Below, in pieces: positions 23,328 through 35,815 of a stretch of 64,000 nucleotides of DNA. This stretch comes from Silene conica (taxonomy: Eukaryota; Streptophyta; Magnoliopsida; Caryophyllales; Caryophyllaceae). The DNA lies in the NCBI GenBank assembly GCA_029255685.2, contig CM055314.2:69824815-69888814 (forward strand), read 5' to 3'. Below the pieces are notes generated by a model, which was not told the origin of the DNA, made no database searches, and saw only the letters and a list, made by a program, of their open reading frames with translations. How positions within the stretch are numbered: position 1 is the stretch's first letter; each line of letters begins with the position of its first letter. The translations under genes and the position numbers were made by a program.

Positions 23328-25119
23328 TCATAAGCATTTTCTACCTTCCAATCCACATGTGCGACAAATAAAGCCTTCAGAATGGATAACTTGCTTACGA
23401 TCAAATCTCACTTTTTCAAGAGGGGGAATAATATCTACAGAAAAACAAGGCAGGCAAAGTTAGTCAGCATGTAAGAAATAAAACTCGATAGCAGCGCCAC
23501 TGCAAAGGTCTAATATAACAGAAGGCAATATAACAGAAGGCAGAAGGCGGAACTGAAAGGCTGAATATCTTTATGACTTACTAGGAGGATAAAGTCGAGG
23601 TTCCAAAAGAGAGCAGCTAATCACGTCATCACAGCTATAATGAACTTCAGCAAAAAACAGCTGCACAGGGGATTCAGGGTCATCCTTGCGCTTGGCCAAG
23701 AAGTTGGCGTGGCTAACATACGCGCTTCTTTTTAGAGAGGGCTGGGAATTGATAGGCTTCACGAGGTAATACTCAGCACCCTAAGAAATTTCAAAAGTCA
23801 AGATACATCCATCAACAACAATACAAGACTTAATCCAAAATGATATGGAGTCGAACATGAATCATCATCTATAAGAATCAACCAATGATTAATAATAAAA
23901 CGAAATCAGAGAAAAGAGAAACAGATTTTAAAGCATTAAACTCATATTATGGTTAAACCCAAAACAAAGAGGCGGTTGAGGGAAGAAGACGAACCTCATT
24001 CCTTCTATTGTAGTCTGCTAATCCCAAAGCTGCACATTGGAGACGACGGTAACTTATCCAGAGTGACTTGTGCGCATCAGATGAATTCTTCAGCTTAGGA
24101 AGCATGTCCATTATGCGAGTGACGCACAAGTGTCCTTCCTCCGTGAATGCATCACTCCAATCTACCTTAAGCCTAATGTTTGTATAACACCAAATACACA
24201 CAGGTATGTTAGTCACAACAACGCAGATCCAAAAGATTACAATGCATAAACTTATAAACAGTTACAAAGCAAAGTTTCGGCTTTAGAGAATTTTAATTTG
24301 TTCCAAATCCGTCAAACTCAACTTTGTCAACTAAACAAGGGAATTCCCCACACGCCAGTTCCGTCTGTCCAAACATAGGTTACTGTTATGGACATAACCA
24401 CATCATAAGACGAATCAACACTAGTAAAAGCTGAAACTGGCGACAAATAATAGTAAGAAGCACAAAGCAATCAATCATCTGCTAAATAATATTACAACTG
24501 CTATGGTTTAATCGAATCAATCGGGACAGATGTGTATACTGCATACATTCATGCATACATACATACATACATACATACGAGAAGAGCATTAGAAGAAGTA
24601 GTATAATCGAGATGAAAAAACATACAAGTTACTAATCCAGTTACGATCAACTTTAGCAAAACCTTGCTTCTGCTTGGCATTGCCATTCACCTTGTCATCA
24701 ATGGTTTTGAGATCAACTCCCAACCTGAATTTAACATAATTACATATACTTGGATAACTTTTGCATAGAAACGTCGAAACAGAAAAATAAAATTCACATA
24801 CAGATCAAGAATTTTAGCCATATGAGGATCGCGAGGAACAAAAGTACGCCTGCTACTGCTGCGGTTTTTACCACCGCAAACATCCTTACTTTTGCGGTTT
24901 TTGTTGGATATAGGACTGTAATTCAATAATTAATGTAAAATAAGATGAAGAAACCAAAACAAACCCTAATTAATTGAGATGAAGAAACCAAAACAAACCC
25001 TAATTAATTGAGATGAAAAAAATAAAGCAAAAGCAAAGGAAGGATACAAACTTGATTGTCAAGTTTCCGATGTCAGGGAGGGGCGTGGAAGCCATGGCAA
25101 TAGCCGGAAGGTCATCCAT
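23328..25119 (-). CDS. Probable host gene, plant protein resembling the DUF3615 group
   Basis: Six exons on the minus strand, all with GT/AG borders and continuous frame: 25119-25052, 24915-24802, 24724-24626, 24172-23995, 23780-23582, 23434-23328. They total 765 nt, about 254 aa. In-frame ATGs also exist at 25203 and 25095, so the exact start is unsure. The N-terminal third is basic and Ser/Arg-rich. The middle contains a conserved-looking block (AALGLADYN, GAEYYLVKP, SHANFLAKRK, VQLFFAEV, then CSLLEP). This pattern reminds me of plant proteins with the uncharacterised DUF3615 domain; I am not certain. The C-terminus ends in a short CRTC motif. No signal peptide or membrane segment is visible. 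No biochemical role can be given. It is the only non-transposon gene in the window. Confidence 0.65.
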
Positions 25120-26558
25120 TAATTGAAGTTTTGCCGGTTTCGATATCACAGAAACAAATACAGATAATGATTGATTCTCAAGTTTTGCCGCGTCATTATA
25201 CATCTATACCTATCTATCGAGAAAACCCCCAATTTGTTATATTTGTCCAAGGACGGGATTCCTAAATACGGACTTGTACTAGACCGACTCGTAAAGCCCG
25301 TCTCATATCCTGGCCGGGCACGGGCATCCTACCTTGAGCCCGGCCTGGCCCACCCTGACCCACATATTGTCCGGTTGTTTGGTGGCCCCGCTCAAAAAAT
25401 TGCATCGTTTTATTCGGGTGGTTGGGCAGTGGGTACTTCCAATTACTCTTTTTTTATTTGGGTTTTAACCTTTTAGTTATTGAAGGACGTAATTTTTGCG
25501 TAGTTAGCCTTATTCGTGGACCTAGAAGGTACCTTGTGATATTCTTCTCTAATATTATGGCCGAACTTTCATCTTTCATTAAAGTAAAATATTTTTATTG
25601 TTTTAGACCAATAAAGTAGCTAACTTTATATCCAATTTGGGATATTCCAGTCCTCAAAGTGGGTTGAAAACTTTCGGTCTCCTTCCTCATCAGAATTTAT
25701 AAGATAAGCTTATCCTAATTTAAGGGATCCTAAAAACAAAGGGATATACTTTGTAGTTCATAGTCATCTCAGAAATCCCTTTAGATGGGTAGACGGGGTG
25801 ATACGATTTTGGATACCGATTAGTTGGAGGCGGGTCCAGAGTTTGAGTCAAGTAATAGTAGTACAGTCCAAAATTAGACATAAGATTAGATTAGTTAGTT
25901 GCTAGATTAAAATTATGCTTAGTATTTTATTTGTTTTATTTAATTCATACAAGAGTCTTGTCTAAGAAACGGTAGCTATTTAAGTAGAATATTGTATGTT
26001 ATTTTTATTAATTCAAGATATATTCAAAGACATAGATTGTGTGCAATTATGCAACCCAAATGCGACGAGTTTTGATCCAACAATTGTCACTGTTTAACGC
26101 GTCTTCAAACAATAATCCGAATTATAATCAATATATGGACACCCTGAGTACGTGAGGTACTTGGATGAGTACGACGTACTCGGTCTAGTACCCTCGATAG
26201 TTGGCCGAGTACCCGGTCCGTTTTCGGTTCCGCGAGATGTTAATTAAGGATTCGGGATCATTCTTAAGCATTCCCTATTTCCGTCAAACACAAAAAAAAC
26301 AGTTTTCTCTCTTGACTAAACCATAAACAACTCTAATTAGTATCTCACAAAGGAACTAGTTGCGTCAATCATCCTAGTTCGTGTGTCTTTCGTCGTTAAA
26401 GTAAGTTTTATCCTTTATCTCAATCAATCGATATCTTAGGGTTTTGTAGTGCCTTAAGTCAGTTGATAATATGAATTTGTATGTTAATTTAGGAGGAGGA
26501 TTCATGGAGGAACGCTTGTGATTTGCTTGTCTTGCTAATTGCCTTGAGGTAGAGTCTC
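25120..26558. other. Intergenic region upstream of the host gene
   Basis: Promoter side of the minus-strand gene, with no recognisable gene. A GC-richer block at 25270-25420 stands out from its AT-rich surroundings and may be an old transposon fragment. No tRNA, microsatellite or LTR end was recognised in the remainder. Confidence 0.4.
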
Positions 26559-27192
26559 TGATGAGTCCATTATTGGTCATTATTTTCCTTGTTTTTCCTT
26601 TCATTTTGATCCTGTTTCGTCTCCGTTTTTGTGTGTCATTGCTTGCTTTTATTTTCGTTGCCTCTATTCATTTGGTTTCCATTTTATAGGACTTGGCGGG
26701 AATGAAGAAACAGGAGGAAACAAGGCGGTTTTGATGCAAAAAGAGGAGAAAAGATGAAGAAATGACAAAGAGGGTCCTCAGCCAGTCGGCCGGCAGCCGG
26801 TCTGCCGGCTGAGAACCCCATTTTCAGAAGACAAGGCCAAAAGCATTGAGAAAAGAGGAAGGAGGGTCCTTAGCTAGTTGGCCGGCAGCCGGTCCACCGG
26901 CTGGGGACCCTTTCAACACTTGGCCATTTTTTCAAAGTTGCAAAAGTTTCAGGAACTTCTCATAGGGTCCTCAGCCGGTCCTTGACCGATAGCCGGTTGA
27001 CCGGCTGAGAACCCCTTCTCAAATTTCCGCATTTTCGAGATACTATATAAGCCCATACTTAGAATAGATCTGAAAGGACGCAACATTTTAGCACTAATTT
27101 CGAGATAGATTTTCTGCATTCTTTTCTAGGGTTTCATATTTACTCATTTAATCATTCCATAATTTACTTAATCTTTTAGTTATTGTTACTTA
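26559..27192 (+). mobile_element. Truncated Athila-like LTR
   Basis: It starts TGATGAGTC, exactly like the Athila LTRs at 28141 and 45871, and follows the same plan: a T-rich start, a purine-rich block with 'gaggaaacaaggcgg', palindromic repeats, a TATA-like 'actatataagcc' (about 27041) and a T-rich tail. The sequence is too different to be the same family, and the 3' end is replaced by the GAACT array at 27193. Confidence 0.55.
26772..27015. repeat. Three GC-rich palindromic modules in the LTR fragment
   Basis: Modules at 26772-26819, 26863-26910 and 26964-27015 each begin GGGTCCT, contain GCCGGCAGCCGG or a variant, and close with CCGGCTG(A/G)G. They can fold on themselves. They sit where the other Athila LTRs carry CTCGATCGAG palindromes. 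Confidence 0.8.
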
Positions 27193-27420
27193 GGCCCTGT
27201 TCTCTTGGACTGAAACTGAACTGAACTGAACTGAACTGAACTTATAGGATCTGAACTGAACTTATAGGAACTGAACTGAACTTAACTGAACTTATAGGAA
27301 CTGAACTGAACTGAACTTATAGGAACTGAACTTATAGGATCTGAACTAAACTTAACTTATAAGATCTGAACTGAACTTATAAAATCCGAACTTAATTAAC
27401 TTTATTTTATTTTAATTTAA
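27193..27420. repeat. GAACT-type tandem array (left)
   Basis: After GGCCCTGTTCTCTTGG the sequence becomes CTGAACTGAACTTATAGG(A/T) repeats, built from the 5-mer CTGAA plus a recurring CTTATAGGA. The start resembles the end of a DNA transposon, but no partner end was found. A closely similar array lies at 63811-64000 in the same orientation. Confidence 0.8.
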
Positions 27421-27426
27421 ATTAAC

Positions 27427-27493
<67 letters not shown>

Positions 27494-27542
27494 GTTATTA
27501 CTGTTGTTATTATTATTATTATTGTTATTGTTGTTGTTGTTG

Positions 27543-27612
<70 letters not shown>
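27427..27612. repeat. ATT trinucleotide microsatellite
   Basis: About 185 bp of (ATT)n with a few GTT interruptions in the middle. On the minus strand it reads as a poly-asparagine frame, which is an artefact of the repeat. Confidence 0.95.
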
Positions 27613-27667
27613 CCAATAGATGACAATGATAAAAAAAATAGTCTAAAACACAAGGCAGTTTAAAATA

Positions 27668-27812
27668 TCTATAAAACCTTGTTAAAAGGCTGAGCTAAAA
27701 CGCCAAGTAAAAGCCACGTCAGCAAAAAATAAAAGCCACATAAGATTACCAAAAAGCCACCTAGCACCCTCTAAAATCCACGTCAACAATCATACATATC
27801 AACAATCAACAA
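27668..27812 (+). mobile_element. Outer Helitron-like 5' end
   Basis: TCTATAAAACCTTGTTAAAA follows an A at 27667, matching the 5' pattern of plant non-autonomous Helitrons (TC start, then TATA/TTAAAAGG). It is cut short by a second such start at 27813, so it is either an older Helitron interrupted by another or a duplicated 5' end. Confidence 0.5.

Positions 27813-27814
<2 letters not shown>

Positions 27815-27878
<64 letters not shown>
27815..27878. repeat. TA dinucleotide microsatellite at the Helitron 5' end
   Basis: An uninterrupted (TA)n run of about 64 bp directly follows the Helitron TC start. It probably grew from the TATATA that normally occurs there. Confidence 0.9.
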
Positions 27879-27880
<2 letters not shown>

Positions 27881-28140
27881 CTTATTAAAAGGTAAATAAA
27901 AAATGTGACATGGCAAATTTTAATGTGGGGTGACATAATTTTAATGTGGCTTGGCATATTTAGATGTGACGTAGCATATTTTTAATGTGACATGACGAAT
28001 TTATATGATGGATTATCAATTTATTATTACATGTCATTAGTTTAATTCACTTATCTATAAATTAATTTAATTCAATTATCTATAATATTAAAGGATATTA
28101 TCAATATTCTTAAATTAATTTTGTATATTAAATATATTGT

Positions 28141-29391
28141 TGATGAGTCATATTTACATACACTTTTATGCTTCCCCTTAGATGTTTTTGAGATGGTTTG
28201 TGATATTATATGACATTTTATATGCCGTTTTTGTGAGATTGTCGATACTTCCCCTTTTTATGTTTTAATGCAGGATGAGTGCATTTGCGGAACAAGTTGG
28301 TGTACTAAGGCATCGCGAGAGTCGACAAGGCGGAGTACAAGAGGATCCCAAGAGATTCTAGGAAGTTTGGAGAAGAATCGAGGAAGAAAAGAGCTGAATA
28401 AGGCCATTGACGAAGTCCCTCGATCGAGGGAGTGATGTCCTCGATGGGGGGGGGGGGGGGGTCCTCGATCGAGGGAGTGACGTCCTCGATCGAGGAACCC
28501 GTCGCAGACTTTTATTTCCGCTTTTTCCTTATTTCGACTTTCTTTAATTTTTATAAATAGGAGTTCGATAACCTAGTTTCGGGACCTATTAATTTTACAC
28601 ATTAGTTTAGATCTAGCTTTTCTCTTCATCGTTTTCCGGATTAATTCATCCTTTGTTCTTAATCTTTCCTTGCTAATTACTACGGTATTAATCTTTCTTG
28701 TTCAATTTAATTCATTCAAGTTTTTATGCTTTTTATTCCTTGTTTTTTATCACCTTCAATCATGTTTTCAATCCTCTTTATTGTTATTGTTGCTAGAGTC
28801 AATATGTGTAGCTAAATTCTTAATCTAGGATGAAGGGGATCCAAGTATACTAGAAAGGGAATGTTAATTGATTGTTAGTAAAATCATAAGGATTGTTGTT
28901 TGATTATTGTTTTTATTCCAATTAATTGATTTAGGCCTGAATTGATAATTAGTGTAGCGAATTAGTTCTTTCACCGATCGGGTTAGAATTGATATAGGCT
29001 GCGATAATCAAATAGGTTGATTCTAATAATAGCAACCGCATGTTAGGTTTAACCTAAAGAACACAATAGTATTGACCAGTCTTGTGACCTTGAATAATCC
29101 GATTGAACTGGTGATTAATTAAGAATCCCAATAAAGTATACTTGGTGACCCGGAATTCCTAGACTTTTAATACCTCTGTTACACATCCTTTATTTCACTT
29201 GCTTTTTAGTTGTTAGTCAAAACAAACAAACCAAAACCCCCCCATAAAACTGTTACTTTTAGACATAATTACCTTTAGCAAACCGTTATTACCGCCTCCT
29301 TGTGGATTCGATTCCTGTCTTACCACTAGCTATTCTGTTAGTATTGAGATAGTTTTACTTTGATTAAGGTGATACGACTTTGGCCTTATCA
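28141..29391 (+). repeat. 5' LTR of the Athila element
   Basis: About 1251 bp. It holds a cluster of CTCGATCGAG palindromes (about 28420-28497), one of which is replaced by a poly-G run (28447-28461), and a TATA box (TATAAATAG, about 28552-28560) just downstream. The R/U5 part is T-rich. Confidence 0.9.
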
Positions 29392-29395
29392 GTTT

Positions 29396-29413
29396 TGGCG
29401 CCGTTGCCGGGGA
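29396..29413 (+). other. Primer binding site, tRNA-Asp type
   Basis: TGGCGCCGTTGCCGGGGA starts four bases after the 5' LTR and is complementary to the 3' end of plant tRNA-Asp. This is the primer typical of Athila elements. Confidence 0.9.
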
Positions 29414-29429
29414 GGCAACAATTTTCTGT

Positions 29430-31463
29430 TTGTTTTTTGTTAATTTTGTCTTTTGTCTCAAGGGACTTCAGTTCCTTGAGACCGCTCTCATTCTTTTCTT
29501 GTTAGTTTCGTGTATGCCCAGGTCGAACAGGTCTGAAATCCTTACACCAAATTCAGAACCTGAGAGGAGATTTCGGAACAGACAAAAGCATAACAGAGAA
29601 GTTGATCATGTAGAAGACTTGAGTATACTTGACGGAGACGCAGAGCACTCCAATACTTCAGAAAATCTGTCCTTTAACGAGGACACCTTATTTTTTAAAA
29701 CAGAACAAATTACTTCAACTCTTAAAATGCCTACTTTAGTAAGTCATTCAGAAGTCACCTTGGATTCTATTCTAAAGGGGTTTAAGCTCCCTAGTACTGA
29801 TAAAGGAACATTTGAAATCAAACCATCCTACATCAATCTAGTGGAGCGTAATCTCTTTGGAGGAAGACCTGGTGAGGATCATGCTCATCACATGGAAAAA
29901 TTTGTTACTTACTGTTGTTCTATCCCTTTCATTACAGGAGTAACTCAGGATCAGGTGAAACAAACTTTGTTTCCTTTCTCCCTGAAAGATGATGCAGCGG
30001 AATGGCTGAGAGAGTTGGATATGACTGACATCACTGATTGGAACTCCTTGGCTCTTGTATTCTACAAGAGATACTTCCCTCCACAGAAAACCAATAACTT
30101 GAGAAGCCAGATCACAAGTTTCAAGCAGTCTCCTACCGAGGACTTGAACGAGGCATTTGTGCGATTCAAGAAGTTGATTAGATCTGTTCCCCATCATGGC
30201 TTTGAGAAGTGGTTCCTTTGCAACCTGTTTTATAACGAGTTGTTTGACGATCATAGAGTCCTCCTAGATTCTTCTGCTAATGGGAGGTTTTAGAACAACA
30301 CGAATGATGATGGCGCGTGGAAGCTTATTGAGGAGATGGCTACTCACATTGCCGAGTATGGAAACCCGAGGGGAGCTACTAGAGGAAGTGGCTCAGATAG
30401 TGCAGTTGCAGCTCAGTTAGAAGCCCTTACTACTAAGATTGCTGAGATGCAAACAACACAATCCTTGGGAAATAAGCAGACGGTTAATGCTATGTATCAG
30501 CAAGAGGAACTTTGTGCTCGTTGTGGACTTGAGGGTCATGGTGCAGCTGAGTGTTTGAGCACCTTGGAACAAGTGAATGCCTTCCAATCTTATAGGTAAG
30601 GCAATCCTTATTCTAACTTTTACAATGAGAGGACCAAGGAACATCCGTTCTTTCAATGGGGTAATCAGAATGTGCAGAATCCACAGTCTCAACAACCATC
30701 GAGTTCGAGCTATGTTATTCCTCAAAATTGGGGGAATCAACAAGGAGGTTACAATAGACAACCTCGAGGAGGAAATCAGTACAACAATCAACGTCAACAA
30801 AAATTTCAATCATCGCAAGCTCCTCCACAAGCTCCAAACAATGATTTTGCCGAAATGAAAGCCATGTTGCAGCAAAGTTTGCAAATCCAGCAAAAGCAAA
30901 CTACTCAGATTTCCGAGCTCATAGCCCATAACAAGATGCTAGATACTCAAGTTGCTCAATTAACGGGACAAAATCCCTCTAAACAGCCGGGTCAACTTCC
31001 TCCCCAAGGAAAGCAACCTCATGAGCAAGCCCATGCAATTCATGTGAGGAGTGGTACATCATATCCGGGTCCGGAAACGCCGCTTGAGAAACCTGAGATA
31101 CCCTACATGCATCCCAAAGCTTGGGGTAACTTAGCCTTAAGTGATGATGAGGGTGATGTGTCCCATGGAACGGAGGAAAGCCAAGAAAAACATGAGAAAT
31201 TGGTCTCTCGACCAAATTCCCAGGTCCTAGATCGAGGAACTGCTGTCCTAGATCGAGGAACCAAAGAAAAAAATGCACAGCTACGGTCTAAGAGGTCCCT
31301 CGACCGAGGAGGTGAAGCCCCCGGTCGAGGAGACCAGGCCCTCGATCGAGGAGGTGTTGACCTCGATCGAGGAGCGTCCCTCTCCGGTGAAGTTCGAAAA
31401 AACGACGACCCAAAACCCAAGGCTCCCGAACCCATTTCTATTTCACTTCCCTTTTCCTCATAG
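29430..31463 (+). pseudogene. Athila gag, with two in-frame stops
   Basis: One reading frame runs through, broken by TAG at 30291-30293 and TAA at 30597-30599. The first part holds the retrotransposon gag domain (W-R-L-like core around 29990-30200: AAEWLRELD, FYKRYFPP, FVRFKKLI). Next is a CCHC knuckle (CARCGLEGHGAAEC, about 30512-30553), then a Q/N-rich linker. The end (31225-31380) carries LDRG repeats encoded by the CTCGATCGAG-type palindromes. It would form the virus-like particle shell. A frameshift near 31440 separates it from the protease region. Confidence 0.85.
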
Positions 31464-31592
31464 ACAACATAAGACCAAGTTGGACCAGCAATTTGGTCGA
31501 TTTATGGAAGTCGTGAAGAATTTTCAAGTGAATATACCTTTTACGGAGTTGATTACTCAAGTTCCAGTTTATGCAAAGTTCATGAAGGATAT

Positions 31593-33951
31593 TTGACTAG
31601 GAAGCGGTCATTCAATGAAGCCGAAACAACTGCCTTTACTGGAGAATGCAGCGCCGTTTTACAAAGTCAATCACCTCCTAAGCTTCAGGATCCAGGGAAT
31701 TTTCCTATCCCTTGTCATATAGGTCGTTTGTCAATTGATAAAGCCCTTTGCGATTTAGGGGCCAGTGTTAGCGTTATGCCATATTCCATTTGTCAAAAGT
31801 TAAATATGGGTCAATTGAGTGTCACAAACATGACCTTACAAATGGCCGATAGATCCGCTAAGCACCCCATAGGTGTCTTAGAAGATGTACCGGTTATAGT
31901 TAGGAAGTTTTTCATTCCCGTTGACTTTGTTGTACTTGATATAGCTGAGGATGCCCATGTGCCTATTATTTTAGGTAGACCATTCCTTCATACTGCGGGG
32001 GCGATCATAGATGTTAAACGGGGGAGTGACACTAACCGTGGGGGATGATAAGATCACTTTCAACTTGCATAATGCTGTAAAGCGCCCTGTGCTAGAGGAT
32101 ACATGTCATAGCATTGATGTAGTTGATCTTACTACTAGTGATTGTTTTGCATTATGTTTGAACATGGACCCTCTGGAGATTGTCCTAACCACAACCTCAG
32201 CTGAAGAAAAAGGCTCATGGAATCGGGAGGTTGTTGAGGTCGAGAAGCTACTAACGGGAGAAGAATGCAAGAACCCACAGGTTCTAAGTTTAGGTAACTC
32301 ATCCAAAGTTTCTGAGGTAAAGAAACCTGATCTTAAACCTCTTCCTTCTCATCTTAAGTATGTTTTTCTTGACGATAAGGAGATGAACCCTGTAATTGTC
32401 AATACTAACCTCACTGAAGGTCAACTTGCTGCTTTGTTGACCGTCTTGAAATTACACAAAAAAACCATTGGGTATAGCATTGACGATCTACAAGGTATTA
32501 GTCCTGATTTTTGTATGCACCGCATTCATCTGGAAGAAGGTCACAAACCAAGTGCGCAAGGTCAGAGACGATTGAACCCTCCTATGCAAGAGGTTGTGAG
32601 AAAGGAAGTTCAGAAATTGCTTGACGCAGGTATTATCTTTTCTATTTCTGATTCAAAATGGGTCAGTCATGTCCAAGTCGTGCCTAAGAAAGGAGGTACA
32701 ACAGTAGTTGCTAATAACAAAAATGAGTTAATTGGTACTAGACTTGTCACAGGTTGGAGAATGTGTATTGATTATAGGAAGCTTAACGTTGCTACCAAGA
32801 AAGATCACTTCCCCTTACCCTACATTGATCAGATGTTAGAGAGACTAGCACGTCATAGTTATTTCTGTTACTTAGATGGCTATTCAGGTTTCTTCCAAAT
32901 ACCCATTCATCCTGATGATCAGGAGAAGACTACCTTCACATGCCCTTATGGTGTATTTGCTTATAGGAGAATGCCCTTTGGTTTATGCAACGCCCCTGCT
33001 ACCTTTCAACGTTGTATGGTGGCCATATTTTCTGAATACATAGAGTCTATTATGGAAGTCTTTATGGATGATTTCAGTGTTTACGGTACTGATTTTGATG
33101 TTTGTTTGAGAAACTTGTCCAAAGTTTTGCAGCGTTGTGAGAAAAGTCATCTTGTGCTCAATTGGGAGAAGTGCCACTTCATGGTTACTGAAGGGGTGGT
33201 ACTTGGTCACTTGGTATCTGGAAAAGGCATCTAAGTGGATAAGGCAAAAGTTGAGGTGGTTGAGAAACTACCGTATCCAGTTAATGTCAAAAGCGTTCGA
33301 AGTTTCCTCGGTCACGCGGGATTCTATCGTCGTTTTATAAAAGATTTTTCAAAACTTGCTCAACCTCTCACTCAGCTTCTTCACAAGGATGATCCTTTTG
33401 AGTTTACTGATGCGTGTGTTAAATCTTTTGACAGGATCAACCAAGCTCTTATTTCAGCACCGGTGATCCAATCTCCCGATTGGACCTTACCCTTCGAAGT
33501 TATGTGTGATGGAAGTGACTATGCCATCGGAGCGGTCTTGGGGCAAAGAAAAGACAAAGCCTTGAATGCCATATATTATGCCTGTAAGACTTTGGATAAT
33601 GCACAGATCAACTATGCCACCACTGAAAAGGAGTTGATTGCGGTAGTTTACTCATTGGATAAGTTTAGAGCCTACTTGGTAGGTTCTAAGGTTATTATTT
33701 ATACCGATCACGCCGCGTTGTGATACTTGTTGGCCAAGAAGGACGCCAAGCCGAGACTAATTCGATGGATCTTGCTTCTGCAAGAGTTTGACTTGGAGAT
33801 TCGAGATAAGCCAAGAGCAAAGAATGTGGTAGCTGACCACTTGTCACGTTTGAGATTTGGGGAGGGAGATCCAACACCCATTGATGATTCTTTCCCGGAT
33901 GACCATCTCCTTGCTATCACTATCGACACACCTTGGTTTGCCGATTTTGCT
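31593..33951 (+). pseudogene. Athila pol, N-terminal part: protease, RT, RNase H
   Basis: The protease motif CDLGASVSVMP lies near 31750-31780 (DLGAS replaces the usual DTGA). A frame change near 32020-32048 leads to reverse transcriptase (about 32560-33080), with YLDGYSGFFQI and the catalytic VFMDDF. RNase H (VMCDGSDYAIGAVLG) begins near 33500. Stops in the same frame at 33232-33234 (TAA) and 33721-33723 (TGA) interrupt it. The Copia insertion after 33951 removes the integrase to 42572; reading frame and sense match across the insertion once one copy of the TTGCT duplication is discounted. Confidence 0.9.
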
Positions 33952-34949
33952 TGTGGGAAACACAACATGTATTCGCCCTTAAATAGCAGGATTATAACGA
34001 AAATTACAAGTGCGATTATAGTCATAAGATAATAAAAACAACATGAATAAGAGTACAACCTTAGGTCCTTGCGTGATTGGCCTAAGAACAGGAATTAAAG
34101 TAACTTCCCTCCTATAACTTGCACCCAAGACTTAGATTGAGACGATGCCGCGTGTGCTAGAAATACTCTCCAATTGTCTTGCAATATGAGGAGAGCTTTT
34201 GTGAGTTTTGATGTGAGATCTGAGTTTTTGGGAGAAGGATGCTCTCAAAAACCCTAATTGTGTGAATAATAAAATACCAGTAGTTGACAAAAGGAGAATT
34301 AATCTCCTTTTGTAACTTGGGCGGCCGAAATTTGGTCTAGGGTAAGAGTGGGCTCTCCACTCTTACCTTATTCCAATGCGTGATTCGACCCGTTTTGCTA
34401 ATAATATAATTCGCGGGTATTTATTATAAATTGTATACATGTTATCAGATATTAATGCATTTGTCACAATGTGCAGTCGATACATTAATAATGGTCTGAT
34501 AAGAAAATTACGATATTGTATAATTGTATAACTGTTTATATTAATACGCGAATTCAATATTTAATTAAATATAACCGTTTATATTTAATTTACGAATTAA
34601 TCATGTAATTCGTATTAGCTAAAATTATTTAATCCGTGTTAAATAATAATCTCACCATCTCATTGGCTAATTTAATAGTCAATACCTCTGACTATCTGTT
34701 TAGTCATATCCGGCATAAATGTGACTGTATTTTCATACCTCCACATCTCTCAAACGTGTCCTATAGGTGTGACGTATAGAGACTAGTTGATCACCGCCAT
34801 CTGTATGACAATAACGTCAAACTTATCTAGCAAGCCAACCGTTATTGATAAACGTGGATCAACTGATAATAATATTGTAGTATGCCCTTGTGATCCTTAA
34901 GAGATTTAATAAGTCATTGTACTAACTGTCAAGGACACCAGCCCCAACA
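33952..34949 (-). repeat. 3' LTR of the Tork-like element
   Basis: 998 bp, nearly identical to 41574-42571 with scattered single-base differences. The first bases differ (TGTGGGAAACACAAC against TGTGGGGAATAAAAC). Confidence 0.9.
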
Positions 34950-35815
34950 ATCTCCCACTTGTCCGTACAAGTGTATGTGCAATGACGTTATCGCACTACA
35001 TGTGGAGGACACCAGCTCCAACAAACTCCCACTTGTCCGTACAAGTGTAGGTGCGATAACCGATTCTCATATCCTTTTAAAATTTCTCCCACTCAATGTA
35101 AAACAATTTGCAAATCCGTATTCGCAAAGGTCGTATCTCACAATCGATCTGTATCAAGAGTGGTTTCCCCGACTAGAGAGTAACTTAACTGATAAAACGA
35201 ATTTTTATTCGAGCATGGCCATGCATTTCAGTTACTACTCCTCGAGTGGCCCTGAGAAATGATAAAATCCTGATAAGGGTTTGGATATTTCCCTCAACTC
35301 GAATCCTGCAGATGTAAGCTCAGCATGAAATAACCCAGAAAAAATCCTCTTGGCCCCTGTTACGGAAGACCGTGGGAAAGAAACCAAAGTTACCCAAAAT
35401 CTGCCTTAATCTCAAAAGACAGTTGAAAGTCAAAAGACTTGACTCTAAGGAACACTATGGAGGTCCTATCCACGACCTGGCACCCAATGTTATAAAACAT
35501 TTAGGACTCCATAACGTTGTCACGGGGTGTCCTATGAGATATCCGTATAACTCGCCTTTGTGATTGGTCACTCAACTGTTTGACTTATGGCTCGTTGAAC
35601 CCACCATCAACCCAACGTCACAAAATGATTACCTGAGTTATCAGCTCAAGTGGGTAATCAAGGACTAAAACGATGTAATGTTAATCAGTTCACTTTGTGG
35701 TGTTCAAAATTGGCGTACAATTCCACATGAAAAACAAAACATTAAATATCATAACAATGAGGTTGTAATAGAGTACACACGAAAATGAATTATAGCATGA
35801 ATTCATAAAAGAGTA
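34950..35815 (-). other. 3' untranslated region of the Tork-like element, with a 76-bp tandem duplication
   Basis: No gene. The boundary sequence CACCAGCCCCAACA-ATCTCCCACTTGT (34937-34963) recurs, slightly changed, at 35010-35045, so a piece spanning the LTR end and purine tract is duplicated in tandem. Confidence 0.65.

Noticed and set aside
27422..27616. Poly-asparagine ORF on the minus strand
   Set aside because: Translation of the ATT microsatellite; no start context or flanking coding sequence.
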